Part shown: one piece after another, positions 1 through 8,094 of the stretch
How the letters are laid out: each line of letters starts with the position of its first letter
How positions within the stretch are numbered: the stretch's first letter is position 1
Assembly (NCBI GenBank): GCA_002399025.1
Contig: DHCV01000007.1
Coordinates: forward strand, 98,083-162,082
DNA from: Bacteroidales bacterium UBA4893
GTDB lineage: Bacteria; Bacteroidota; Bacteroidia; Bacteroidales; P3
Reading direction: 5' to 3'
Length of the DNA stretch: 64,000 nucleotides
Notes under the pieces: model-generated
Database searches by the model: none
Seen by the model: the letters and a program-made list of their open reading frames with translations, nothing else
What the model was told of the DNA's origin: nothing
Position numbers and translations under genes: made by a program

Positions 1-153
1 GGGAAATGACACAAAGCGTATTATTTTATCACAATAACTAAAGCACTGTTTACGTCATTGCGAACCGAAGGTGAAGCAATCCAGAAAATTCGTGAAAATC
101 CGTGCAATTCGTGGACAAACCCAATTTAAAAATTAAAAATTACAATTTAAAAC
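1..153. repeat. intergenic dispersed repeats at left edge
   Basis: No gene is seen here. The stretch strings together motifs that recur elsewhere in the window: a 'cattgcgaaccgaaggtgaa' style element (partner at about 1735-1765), a 'ccgtgcaattcgtggac' element (relatives near 1775-1805, 33940-33965 and 37790-37815), and the AT-only tract of repeated 'aatttaaaaatt' words also found at 1813-1845, 5850-5878 and 21372-21402. They look like filler repeats that accumulate between operons; no function is claimed. Confidence 0.6.
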
Positions 154-1500
154 TTACAAAAATTCAATCTCTAATATTTTTGGTAAAAAACCAAACAAAT
201 AGAAAGGAATATTCAATAATTTAAACTCTTTCCCACTTATTGTTTTAACCTTATCAACAGAAAATGGCTCAGACCAAACACGAACACCCAACCTACAATC
301 TTCACTATTATCTACAAAAGAATGTAAAGAACGCAGATGAGAATTATGTCCAGTTTTAACTTCAATAGGAATTATATGGGAATCATAATTAAAAATAAAA
401 TCAACTTCAGCACTTGAATTAGTCTTATTCCTTGTCCAAAAAAATCTTTTATTACTTACCCTATTAGATAAAGTCAATAACTCTTGAGCAATAATATGTT
501 CAGCCAAATGTCCTCTCCAAGCATCTAAAATATCCTTAGCACCAAACACCTCTTTTTGAATATTGGCGGCATAGTTAACTAAACCAGAATCTAACCAAAT
601 AAGTTTTGGAGAACGTTTTCTTTCAGGCAAAACAGGCAAACAAGTCTGAGTAATAGGATAAACTAACTCTAAAAGCATAGCCTTCTCTAAAGTACGAAAA
701 GCCTCTCCCATTTCTCTTGATTTATATTCAGAACCAGCAAAACCATTAAATTTAATAGATTGACCAGCCATAGCCCACCCTGAAGTCAGAATATATCTAA
801 TAACCTCCATTTGAGTCCTATTTGATGCATATTTTTCAACATCATCCCTATAACCTTGCAATAAAGACTCATAAATATCAGCAAGTGCAACAATATCCTG
901 ATTAATAAAATAAGATTTTACAATTTCAGGCATTCCCCCAATTAAAGCATAGCGATTAAAAGACGAAATCAATTTATCATGAAAAACAACTGAAGAACTT
1001 GGAGAATCAGAAATTCTTTGTCTTAACATTTCATTACCCTCAGCAACCATAAACTCACGAAAAGAGAAAGGATGAATAGCCATATATTCTACCCTTCCAA
1101 CAGGAAAAGAAATATGAATATCAATCAAACTCTCCAGCAAAGAACCAGCAGCAATAACAAAAACCTCTGGCATTTCCTCATAAAAATAACGTAAACGAGC
1201 TACAGCCTGTGGAGAATTTTGAATTTCATCAATAAATATTAATGTTCGACCATTTTTCCTTTGAATACCCTTAAAAGCAAACAAATCAATAATAAGGTCA
1301 TTAATAGAATTGGAAGACTCAAAAATGGCAGAAGCTATCCTATCTTCCAAATTCACATTAAGAAAATTATCGAAATCCTTTCCAAAATAATTAACAACAG
1401 TAGTTTTACCAACCTGACGAGCACCCCTTAAAACAAGAGGTTTCCTATTAGGTTTAGAAGCCCAAAGACTTAAATCATCAAGAATATCTCTCTTAAACAT
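154..1500 (-). CDS. AAA ATPase with C-terminal DUF4143 domain
   Basis: The 448-residue protein has a Walker A GARQVGKT at residues 26-33 and a Walker B LIFIDEIQ near residue 88. Its C-terminal half is typical of DUF4143, ending in an EVDFIF...PIEVKTG stretch near residues 367-386 that resembles a restriction-endonuclease-like core. These AAA_14/DUF4143 proteins are abundant in Bacteroidota and archaea. Their cellular role is not established; a link with mobile or defence islands is suspected. It stands alone: the nearest gene, manC, is 343 bp upstream and the intergenic space is full of repeats. A TATATTTG -7 box lies just upstream, so it is probably transcribed alone. The family call is firm; the function is unknown. 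Confidence 0.9.
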   Translation of the reverse strand: MFKRDILDDLSLWASKPNRKPLVLRGARQVGKTTVVNYFGKDFDNFLNVNLEDRIASAIFESSNSINDLIIDLFAFKGIQRKNGRTLIFIDEIQNSPQAVARLRYFYEEMPEVFVIAAGSLLESLIDIHISFPVGRVEYMAIHPFSFREFMVAEGNEMLRQRISDSPSSSVVFHDKLISSFNRYALIGGMPEIVKSYFINQDIVALADIYESLLQGYRDDVEKYASNRTQMEVIRYILTSGWAMAGQSIKFNGFAGSEYKSREMGEAFRTLEKAMLLELVYPITQTCLPVLPERKRSPKLIWLDSGLVNYAANIQKEVFGAKDILDAWRGHLAEHIIAQELLTLSNRVSNKRFFWTRNKTNSSAEVDFIFNYDSHIIPIEVKTGHNSHLRSLHSFVDNSEDCRLGVRVWSEPFSVDKVKTISGKEFKLLNIPFYLFGFLPKILEIEFL

Positions 1501-1843
1501 AAATCAAACAATTAAAAAACCAAATGCAAATATACATATTTGTAACAAAATATGGGCAACATCACAAGAATTTTGTCCCAATTACAGGGCATCAAGTAAT
1601 GATTTTTGTCCCAAATATAGGGATACTTACAAAATTTGATGTTGCTTCACAAAGGATTTATTAATTGGAAAATTGTAATTTTTAATTTTTCACTTTAATA
1701 TTTTCACTTTAATCACACCCAACCCCTAATTTTTGCTCTCGGGCTACGCTCTCGCAATGACGCAAAGCGGCAAAACAGTGTAAATCCGTGTAAATCCGTG
1801 GACAAAAAAAACAATTTAAAAATTAAAAGTTACAATTTAAAAA
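1501..1843. repeat. intergenic region with short direct repeats and dispersed elements
   Basis: There is no gene. Two copies of a 'ttttgtccca...tataggg' motif lie at about 1571-1590 and 1605-1623, roughly 34 bp apart. The rest is dispersed filler: a 'gctctcgcaatgacgcaaag' element, a doubled 'gtgtaaatccgt' element and an AT-only tract abutting manC. Confidence 0.5.
1527..1534 (-). promoter_or_regulatory. candidate promoter -7 element for the DUF4143 gene
   Basis: On the minus strand this reads TATATTTG, matching the Bacteroidota TAnnTTTG -7 consensus. A TTG about 22 nt upstream (1557-1559) can serve as the -33. The start codon is about 27 nt downstream. Confidence 0.4.
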
Positions 1844-2896
1844 TTAGCTAATGACTTTTTTAATCTCCTGAGCAGATTTTTTGGAGCATACAAGAATATC
1901 ATTATCCCCCTCCACAATAATCAAGTCCTCAATACCTACAATAGAAATATTTTTACCTTTAGAGCTTATTATGATATTATTTTTAGAGTCGAATTGTTTA
2001 AGAGAAGTACCCTTAACAATATTCCCATTCTCATCTCCCTCAAACACCTCTTCCAAAGCAGGGAAAGAACCAATATCATTCCAACCAAAATCGGTAGGAA
2101 TAACCATAGTATTATGATACTTCTCCATAATACCATAGTCGATAGAAATCTTCTCAAACTCCATAAACCATTTAATCAAATCCATATTCTCAGGATTCCT
2201 AATCTCAGAGCCCAAAGACTTAATCTCATTCAAAACCCTAAAATGATTAGGCATTAAATCCCTAAAAGCAGAAAAAATAGTATTAATATTAAATACAAAC
2301 ATTCCACTATTCCATAAAAATCTACCCGAATCAACATATTGCTTTGCTAAATCAGCATTAGGCTTCTCACAAAAACGAATAACCCTACACTCCTTACCCA
2401 CCTGGCAAGAATCCGTCTCCAAATAACCATAACCAGTCTCAGCCCTATTAGGTTTAATACCCAAGGTAATTATCGAATCCCCCTTAGAAGCAATCCCCAC
2501 AGCCTTAAGCAAAACCTCCCTAAAATTCCCCTCATCCTTAATCAAATGATCCGAAGCCAAAACAATTAAAGTAGAATCCTTAAACCTATTATTAATAACC
2601 AAAGATCCAAAACCAATAGCAGCAGCAGTATCCCTAAAAGCAGGTTCAATAATAATATTCTCCCTGCACAACATAGGCAACTCCTCCAATACACCCTCAG
2701 CCTGAAGAGCATTAGTCCCCACAAAAATCCTATCCCCACTAACAATATCCAAAACCCTATCCACAGTCATACGAATTAAACTCCTCTCAGAATCAATCAA
2801 ACGCAATAACTGTTTAGGACGTCTCTTAGTAGACAAAGGCCAGAACCTCTCCCCCGAACCCCCAGCCATAATCAAAACACAAATATTATTTTCCAT
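1844..2896 (-). CDS. manC: mannose-1-phosphate guanylyltransferase
   Basis: The enzyme makes GDP-mannose from mannose-1-phosphate and GTP in the cytoplasm, feeding mannose, fucose or perosamine type sugars into the surface polysaccharide. The nucleotidyltransferase signature MAGGSGERFWPLSTKRRPKQ starts at residue 10. The sugar-binding region contains VIRFCEKPNADLA and FLWNSGMFVF. At 350 residues it is the short, single-domain form without the phosphomannose isomerase domain of bifunctional ManC/AlgA. No GDP-mannose-modifying gene (gmd, fcl, per) is visible in the window, so the product may be used as mannose or elsewhere. It is the last sugar gene of the locus. A degenerate copy of its first codons sits at 5551-5625 on the far side of the neighbouring accessory operon. 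Confidence 0.93.
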   Translation of the reverse strand: MENNICVLIMAGGSGERFWPLSTKRRPKQLLRLIDSERSLIRMTVDRVLDIVSGDRIFVGTNALQAEGVLEELPMLCRENIIIEPAFRDTAAAIGFGSLVINNRFKDSTLIVLASDHLIKDEGNFREVLLKAVGIASKGDSIITLGIKPNRAETGYGYLETDSCQVGKECRVIRFCEKPNADLAKQYVDSGRFLWNSGMFVFNINTIFSAFRDLMPNHFRVLNEIKSLGSEIRNPENMDLIKWFMEFEKISIDYGIMEKYHNTMVIPTDFGWNDIGSFPALEEVFEGDENGNIVKGTSLKQFDSKNNIIISSKGKNISIVGIEDLIIVEGDNDILVCSKKSAQEIKKVIS

Positions 2897-2962
2897 ATAT
2901 ATTATACAGTATAATCTTTAAACATTAAACCTTAAACTTTTGCAAAGCAAAACTAAAGCATA

Positions 2963-3829
2963 TCAATCCCAAATTATTTTATTATGAGAAACACACCATG
3001 CCTTAATATCAGAAAATAAGGTTGAAGAATAAAAACTTGTTTGAGAATAATTATCTTTCAAATTATTATTTATAGTCTCTTTACTTAGATTTTGTGGATA
3101 ATCTTCTTTAATAATACTGATAATCACCCTCACTACATCATGACCTCTGCATATCTCAAAATCTTTATTTTCATATATAGTATATAGAAAATCATTAAAA
3201 TCATTCACAGAAAAATTAGAACAATCACTAATAAAAAGTTGTACTAAATCATTTTTCAATTGTTCATGAGAATAGTTATCAATTCTATCCAGAAAATCAA
3301 ATTTCAATTTTTTCTTAAAGTTAAAACCCAAATGAAAAACATCATTAAAGATTCTAAAATAACCTATTTCCTTTGCGTAAGATAAGCTTGTAATGTAACT
3401 TGCAGTATAATTATGATATTGAGAACAAAAAAATTCCTTTACATCTTCGCACTCAAACATCATCATTTCAATATCCCTATAGTCAGTGCGAAATATATTA
3501 TCCGGCAAAGTATAATTAGAATCGAATCTAGAATAATCAGCATCCCTTATTCCAAAAATCATACCACCGAATATTCTACTATTCAGCTCAGAAACAATAT
3601 TTTCAACATTTAAACATCCTTTTTTTGTTAACGTTTCTGATTTTTGAGAATTGAAAATACGGCAATTATTTGTAAGAAATTTTGAGTAAATTGCCTTATC
3701 ATAATCATCCTCAACAATAATCCAAACCGTTTTTCTTCCTAAAGGAGAATTTGACGCCAATGGGATGGTAATAAGAGCATATTCTTCTTCAGTAAGAAAA
3801 TTATTAAGTGAGCGAGACATTGTTGTCAT
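2963..3829 (-). CDS. DUF4435-like TOPRIM protein, AriB-like
   Basis: This 288-residue protein carries TOPRIM-type acidic motifs: VEDDYDKAIY with Glu40, GIRDADYSRF with Asp96 and Asp98, and RDIEMMMFE around residues 118-125. That pattern matches DUF4435, the OLD-nuclease-like family that includes the AriB effector of the PARIS anti-phage system. The gene overlaps the end of the ATPase gene upstream by about 26 bp and is clearly co-translated with it. In PARIS the ATPase AriA holds AriB and releases it on sensing a phage trigger, and AriB then kills or arrests the cell by nuclease action. By analogy this would be the effector. The assignment rests on motifs and gene order; a diverged DUF4435/ATPase pair with another role is the alternative. 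Confidence 0.65.
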   Translation of the reverse strand: MTTMSRSLNNFLTEEEYALITIPLASNSPLGRKTVWIIVEDDYDKAIYSKFLTNNCRIFNSQKSETLTKKGCLNVENIVSELNSRIFGGMIFGIRDADYSRFDSNYTLPDNIFRTDYRDIEMMMFECEDVKEFFCSQYHNYTASYITSLSYAKEIGYFRIFNDVFHLGFNFKKKLKFDFLDRIDNYSHEQLKNDLVQLFISDCSNFSVNDFNDFLYTIYENKDFEICRGHDVVRVIISIIKEDYPQNLSKETINNNLKDNYSQTSFYSSTLFSDIKAWCVSHNKIIWD

Positions 3830-5117
3830 TACTTATCTGATATAAATCTTTAGTTAAATTCCACCTGCCATCAATAATCTGAGGAGAATGGGTAGCAATT
3901 ATAGACTGAATATTTTTCCCGTTAAACACTCTTTCCATATCACCAATAAAAGACAATTGCCACATAACGTGATTAGATAATTCAGGTTCATCAAATAGTA
4001 TTAACATACCATTATTTGAATTAAATATCAATTCAAAAAGCGTAATAACTCTGTGTTGTTCTCCCGAAGACAAGGATTTATTAGAAATAAACAATCCGCT
4101 ATCAGAAATAAATTTATAACCATATTCAGCCTTAACTAGAATTTTTTTATTAGAAAACTCACTTTTAGTAATAATATCAATAAATAATTCTATTTTTTCA
4201 ATAAACTCAATAAATTCATCAATAACTTTTTCATATTCTTGCAAAGTAATTGATAAATAAACCTTATTACCATCATTAAAATCAACAGGAATTTTTATAT
4301 CCTCACAAATACCAATCGAGAAAGCTCTACCAAACTTATCATTAAGAATTTTTGCCCTTTTATTATACTCATCAACTAAAATATTCAAATTAGAACTTAC
4401 TGTAATGGAAGCAATAATTTTACTCTGAGAGGCTTGAAATTTCTTGCTAAACTCTCTCTTTTTTTCAGTAATAATATTTTTTAGTTTATTCGCATTATCT
4501 TCAATCACATACTTTTCAATATGAATTAAACTGTCTGAAAAACACTTTTCAAAAGAAGAAGTAAACAATCTATTATCTTTTATAAACAATACATTAGTTC
4601 CGGATAACTGCATCAATAGCTCTCCTTTATCCTTAAATAAACTTTCAATTATCGAAGGATTTTGGATGATAATATCTAATGAAGAAAAATACTTCTCTCC
4701 CTTAGAATCAAACCATAAGTCATTTTCAAACTTAATAAAGCCTAACTTTTCAAAAGAAGATTCAATATCATCCTTTTCAATAATAATTTCTTTTTCATCA
4801 TTAATTGAAACAAATAATTGTTCTCTTATTAAAATATCTGATTCTCCACTAATATCCGATGAATCATCATTAATAGAAGGAGTATTATTTTTAGCAACAG
4901 ATATATAATAATCATTATCAAACTCAAATATTATTTTTTCAAATGGAATTTGAAAAAAGTAATAGAAATTCAAATCAAACAAACTACTAATAGTCCTTAG
5001 AATAGTAGATTTACCATAACCATTAGGACTAGTTATAATATTAATATCATCCTTGAAATCTATATTATAGGAATACTGATCAAATAAACTATTAACGATT
5101 AACGACTTTAATTTCAT
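3804..5117 (-). CDS. ABC/SMC-type AAA ATPase, AriA-like
   Basis: The 437-residue ATPase has a Walker A PNGYGKST at residues 31-38 and a long helical insert. Its ABC signature LSSGEQ is near residue 349, its Walker B LILFDEPE near 373-380 and its H-loop IIATHSPQII near 408-417. This is the AAA_15/AAA_21 architecture of Rad50-like ATPases used in OLD, Septu, PARIS and retron-type defence systems. It sits 3 bp after the HNH gene and overlaps the DUF4435 gene, so the three form one operon. The ATPase-then-DUF4435 order is that of PARIS (ariA-ariB). The HNH gene in front is instead reminiscent of Septu (ptuA-ptuB), though Septu has the ATPase first. The ATPase family is secure; membership of a named system is inferred. 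Confidence 0.75.
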   Translation of the reverse strand: MKLKSLIVNSLFDQYSYNIDFKDDINIITSPNGYGKSTILRTISSLFDLNFYYFFQIPFEKIIFEFDNDYYISVAKNNTPSINDDSSDISGESDILIREQLFVSINDEKEIIIEKDDIESSFEKLGFIKFENDLWFDSKGEKYFSSLDIIIQNPSIIESLFKDKGELLMQLSGTNVLFIKDNRLFTSSFEKCFSDSLIHIEKYVIEDNANKLKNIITEKKREFSKKFQASQSKIIASITVSSNLNILVDEYNKRAKILNDKFGRAFSIGICEDIKIPVDFNDGNKVYLSITLQEYEKVIDEFIEFIEKIELFIDIITKSEFSNKKILVKAEYGYKFISDSGLFISNKSLSSGEQHRVITLFELIFNSNNGMLILFDEPELSNHVMWQLSFIGDMERVFNGKNIQSIIATHSPQIIDGRWNLTKDLYQISNDNNVSLT

Positions 5118-5119
5118 TT

Positions 5120-5482
5120 CTATTTATTATACAATTGTGAAAGAATAGCTTGTATTTTTGAATTTACAGTTAACCACCGTTCTTTATAGATATTTTTTGC
5201 TCCATTAGAAGTTATCACAGATTTATATCTAGGATAATCGTCTCCTTTACTAACATTATTTTCCCAATGCAAAGGTCTTAAATTTTCAATATCATCCTTA
5301 CCCCCTAAACTAACAGGATAAATATGATCAATCTCCCATCCAAAAATATGATTTCTATCCCCAAATTTATCCCTCATAATCCAAGCACCACAAGCATCTT
5401 TTCTATATGCATCTGAGTTATACCCCTCAACAATAGTTGCTTTATTCCAAATATTTTGAATGTCTTTTTCTTCCAAGTTCAT
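5120..5482 (-). CDS. HNH endonuclease
   Basis: This small HNH nuclease has the core WEIDHIYPVSLGGKDDIENL followed by LRPLHWENNVSKGD, giving the His, Asn and His residues of the beta-beta-alpha-metal fold. A longer reading starting at 5509 is possible. The ATG at 5482 is preferred because a TACCTTTG -7 box at 5507-5514 would start transcription downstream of the longer start. Three bases separate it from the ATPase gene. Stand-alone HNH proteins of this kind are common, so it could be a nuclease component of a three-gene defence operon or an independent cargo gene. Confidence 0.8.
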   Translation of the reverse strand: MNLEEKDIQNIWNKATIVEGYNSDAYRKDACGAWIMRDKFGDRNHIFGWEIDHIYPVSLGGKDDIENLRPLHWENNVSKGDDYPRYKSVITSNGAKNIYKERWLTVNSKIQAILSQLYNK

Positions 5483-5506
5483 AATGTTATACACTAAATA
5501 ATAGTG

Positions 5507-5514
5507 CAAAGGTA
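5507..5514 (-). promoter_or_regulatory. promoter -7 element of the HNH-ATPase-TOPRIM operon
   Basis: The minus strand reads TACCTTTG, a fit to TAnnTTTG. No well-spaced -33 TTTG is seen. It implies that the accessory operon has its own promoter rather than depending on the capsule operon. Confidence 0.45.
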
Positions 5515-5550
5515 ATACATTTCCACAAAATACATTTTATTTCAAACATT

Positions 5551-5625
5551 ATAATATCAAACTCCTCTCAGAATCAATCAAACGCTCTCCCCCAGCCATA
5601 ATCAAAACACAAATATTACTTTCCA
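5551..5625 (-). pseudogene. remnant of the manC 5' end
   Basis: The minus strand from the ATG at 5623-5625 reads MESNICVLIMAGGER then LIDSERSL and stops soon after. This is the start of ManC (MENNICVLIMAGGSGER... LIDSERSL) with two internal deletions. At DNA level, 27 nt at 5559-5585 are identical to 2778-2804, and 5591-5618 matches 2861-2888. The fragment is on the opposite side of the HNH-ATPase-TOPRIM operon from intact manC, so the operon is bracketed by manC start sequences. Confidence 0.85.
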
Positions 5626-5639
5626 TATAAATTACAATT

Positions 5640-5840
5640 ATACATATCTCAAAAAGCTACGTAGTAGCGACATTATGGTAGAATGTAATAAATAACACAT
5701 TCCAAAAAGCTACAGAGTAGCGAAATTATGGTAGAATGTAATAAATAACACATTCCAAAAAGCTACAGAGTAGCGACATTATGGTAGAAAAATCCAACAC
5801 CCCATTTCCTCCTAAAGCCCCAGAGGGGCGACATTATGGT
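5640..5840. repeat. tandem stem-loop repeat, about 58-bp units
   Basis: Three units each contain a small hairpin (ctac-gta-gtag or ctac-aga-gtag) followed by 'cgacattatggtagaa'. Two are joined by an identical 'tgtaataaataacacattcc' linker. A fourth, diverged unit has the stem 'gccccagaggggc' and ends in 'gacattatggt'. These are non-coding Bacteroidota-type intergenic repeats. Together with the manC remnant and an AT-only tract they fill the gap between the accessory operon and the sugar transferase. Confidence 0.75.
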
Positions 5841-5864
5841 TTACCCCAATTTAAAAATTAAAAA

Positions 5865-6539
5865 TTACAATTTAAAAATTGACTCATCCAAGCGAGGCAA
5901 AGAAGGGAAAACTTTATAAACCAAATCACTCTTTGGGAAAAGAATAACCCAAACAGTAAGAAAGATAATCATAAAATCAACATATAGTGATCTATTATTA
6001 AAATACCACTTCTCTAACTCACCTTTATGAGGTTGAATATATTGTTTGCTGAATTCTACTGGATCCTTTGCTTGAGATACATAAAACTCTTCATCTCTAA
6101 AGATTACTGAACCAATTCCTGAAAGACCTGGAGTCATTTGAGAAATACAAGCCTTTACGTCATCAGGATATAAATCATAACCCTTCTTAACCAAAGGACG
6201 AGGACCAATTATACTCATATTTCCAATCAATATATTAATCAATTGAGGAATCTCATTTATCTTGGTCTTGCGTAAGAAACCACCCATAGGCAAAACACGA
6301 GGATCATTCCTTGTAGTAATAGTACCAGTACCAATATTAGGACTATTCTTAAGCATGGTAGCAAACTTCCAAATCTTAAACGGTTTACCTCCCTTTCCAA
6401 TACGTTCCTGAAAATAAAAAACATAATGCTCCCCCGTCAAAAGCAAACCGATAATAACCGGAATCAAAAGAGGAGAAAGAACCAACAATGCCAATAAAGA
6501 CATCAAAAAATCAAAAATTCTTTTAATTAACTTATACAT
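5865..6539 (-). CDS. initiating sugar-1-phosphate transferase (monotopic PGT)
   Basis: This polyprenyl-phosphate phosphoglycosyl transferase loads the first sugar phosphate onto undecaprenyl phosphate at the inner membrane. The ATG at 6539 (MYKLIKRIFDF) is chosen over an upstream ATG at 6587, which lies inside the preceding gene. An N-terminal re-entrant hydrophobic helix is followed by YFQERIGKGGKPFKIWKFAT, then RKTKINEIPQLINIL and MSIIGPRPL. The size (224 aa) fits the small PglC/WcaJ-C-terminal class. The catalytic Asp-Glu pair of the family reads Asn-Glu (KINEIPQL) here. The neighbouring LegB/LegC genes suggest a UDP-4-amino-dideoxy sugar or its N-acetyl form as substrate. Confidence 0.88.
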   Translation of the reverse strand: MYKLIKRIFDFLMSLLALLVLSPLLIPVIIGLLLTGEHYVFYFQERIGKGGKPFKIWKFATMLKNSPNIGTGTITTRNDPRVLPMGGFLRKTKINEIPQLINILIGNMSIIGPRPLVKKGYDLYPDDVKACISQMTPGLSGIGSVIFRDEEFYVSQAKDPVEFSKQYIQPHKGELEKWYFNNRSLYVDFMIIFLTVWVILFPKSDLVYKVFPSLPRLDESIFKL

Positions 6540-6543
6540 AATA

Positions 6544-7752
6544 TTACATTTTAGAGTCCAAGTTTTTCCCTTTTTCCTCATGCTCAAAGTTAGGGATAAA
6601 CTCTTTTAATAAATCCACCACATCCTTTTTCTCAAAATCCTTTCTTTCGAAAAGTTTAGTCATTTTAGAAAAGAACTCTTTTAATTCAGCTTCTGGTCGA
6701 AGAGAATAATCCTCAATCACACCTAATGAAGAGAATCTTTCCATATTAAGCTTTTCTCCCTCAATATAAAACTCTTCAAAACCTTTTTCTCCAGTAGTAT
6801 CACTTGAGAAATAATAAACAGGATATTCCATAGAATCTTCACCCATCTCAAAAGCAAATTTTCTGGCTTCTTCTTCACTCTTGCAATACTTCACTTTATA
6901 GCCCAAATCCTCCAAGAACCTATCAGCAATAGAAGAGAAAGTCATCATTTGTTCTTCACCCAACTTAGGGAAAAATATTTCACCAGTTTTACCTAATATA
7001 CAAGCCAACATACAAATTTGACCACTCTCATCAGGAGAAACAAAATAACGCTTAACATCATTAGGAGAAGACAAAGGTTGGCGTTTCATCAATCTATCAA
7101 TAAAACCAGCCAATAAAGAACCATTAGAAAAAGCAACATTAGCAAAACGAGCAGTAGAAACCTTAAACTTTTTGGAATATGACATAATCATCTCCTCCAT
7201 AACCTTCTTACTACAACCCATTATATTTACAGGATTAGCAGCCTTATCGGTAGAAACACAGAAGAAATGCTTAGGTGGAAACTCAGCTAACAACTCCATA
7301 AGTCTGCGAGCCTTTAAAACATTATTTTCAATCAAAGCCTCAACAGAAAAATTATCCTTCTCACTCCTAACATGTTTATGAGCTGAAAAATTAGCCACAA
7401 TATCAAAACCACCCTCTTTTCTAAAAATCTTCTCAAAAATAGGATCAGCAAAACTAAGTGGATAAGTTCTATAATCCTCTGGTACAAACATACCATAAGT
7501 AGAACGAAGATCCCGAGTAAGCTCAGTCAAACCATTCTCCGAAATATCCACAACAACCAATTTACTTGGCTTAAAAGGTAAAATAGCACGAATATAAGAA
7601 GAACCGATAGTCCCAGCCCCACCAATAACCAAAACACTCCTACCCTCAATCTCCTTAGTTAATACATCCCTGTTTCTCTCAATATCTTTCAAAAACATAC
7701 TCTCCGAACGGTTAGTAATATGTTTTGCAATGAATTTATTTACATTAATCAT
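6544..7752 (-). CDS. legB: LegB-like UDP-GlcNAc 4,6-dehydratase
   Basis: The protein is an extended SDR of the Polysacc_synt_2 family, 402 aa. It has the NAD(P) motif GGAGTIGSS near residue 44, ANFSAHKHVRSEKD, VSTDKAANPVN and MGCSKK in place of the usual MGATK. The N-terminal region and the ANF/FSNGSLL segments match the LegB type of dehydratase, which converts UDP-GlcNAc to its 4-keto-6-deoxy form. A LegC-type aminotransferase lies just upstream (9034-10224), beyond the GxxExxY island. Other legionaminic acid genes (legG, legI, legF) are absent, so the pathway probably ends at a UDP-4-amino-4,6-dideoxy-HexNAc. The gene ends 5 bp before the PGT start. The class is well supported; the stereochemistry is unknown. 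Confidence 0.85.
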   Translation of the reverse strand: MINVNKFIAKHITNRSESMFLKDIERNRDVLTKEIEGRSVLVIGGAGTIGSSYIRAILPFKPSKLVVVDISENGLTELTRDLRSTYGMFVPEDYRTYPLSFADPIFEKIFRKEGGFDIVANFSAHKHVRSEKDNFSVEALIENNVLKARRLMELLAEFPPKHFFCVSTDKAANPVNIMGCSKKVMEEMIMSYSKKFKVSTARFANVAFSNGSLLAGFIDRLMKRQPLSSPNDVKRYFVSPDESGQICMLACILGKTGEIFFPKLGEEQMMTFSSIADRFLEDLGYKVKYCKSEEEARKFAFEMGEDSMEYPVYYFSSDTTGEKGFEEFYIEGEKLNMERFSSLGVIEDYSLRPEAELKEFFSKMTKLFERKDFEKKDVVDLLKEFIPNFEHEEKGKNLDSKM

Positions 7753-7772
7753 AACTATTTATATTCTTTATT

Positions 7773-8094
7773 CTGAATCAGGATTATATAAGATTTAAAA
7801 GATTAGCAGGAGAAATACCTAAGCAAAATCCTGAAAATCAAACCAATCCTTTATAATCCTAATTCTGATTATTTTCTTTTGTCTGAATCAGGATTAAATA
7901 AGATTTAAAAGATTTGCAGGAGATTGTATATAAAATAAATCCTGAAAATCAAACCAATCCTTTATAATCCTAATTCTGATTATTTTCTTTTGTCTGAATC
8001 AGGATTATATAAGATTTAAAAGATTTGCAGGAGATTGTATATAAAATAAATCCTGAAAATCAAACCAATCCTTTATAATCCTAATTCTGATTAT
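7773..8094. repeat. tandem ~111-bp hairpin repeats, downstream array (3 copies)
   Basis: Three copies start at 7773, 7883 and 7994. Each begins 'ctgaatcaggatta' and ends with its near inverse 'ataatcctaattctg', so every unit can fold into a long hairpin. Units are separated by 'attttcttttg'. The last arm supplies the final codons and stop of the GxxExxY gene. The units are not CRISPR: there are no variable spacers of constant size. Confidence 0.9.

Noticed and set aside
1881..2257. Plus-strand open frames within manC and similar frames opposite other genes
   Set aside because: They lie antisense to strongly conserved coding sequence, have unnatural composition and no promoter or family match.
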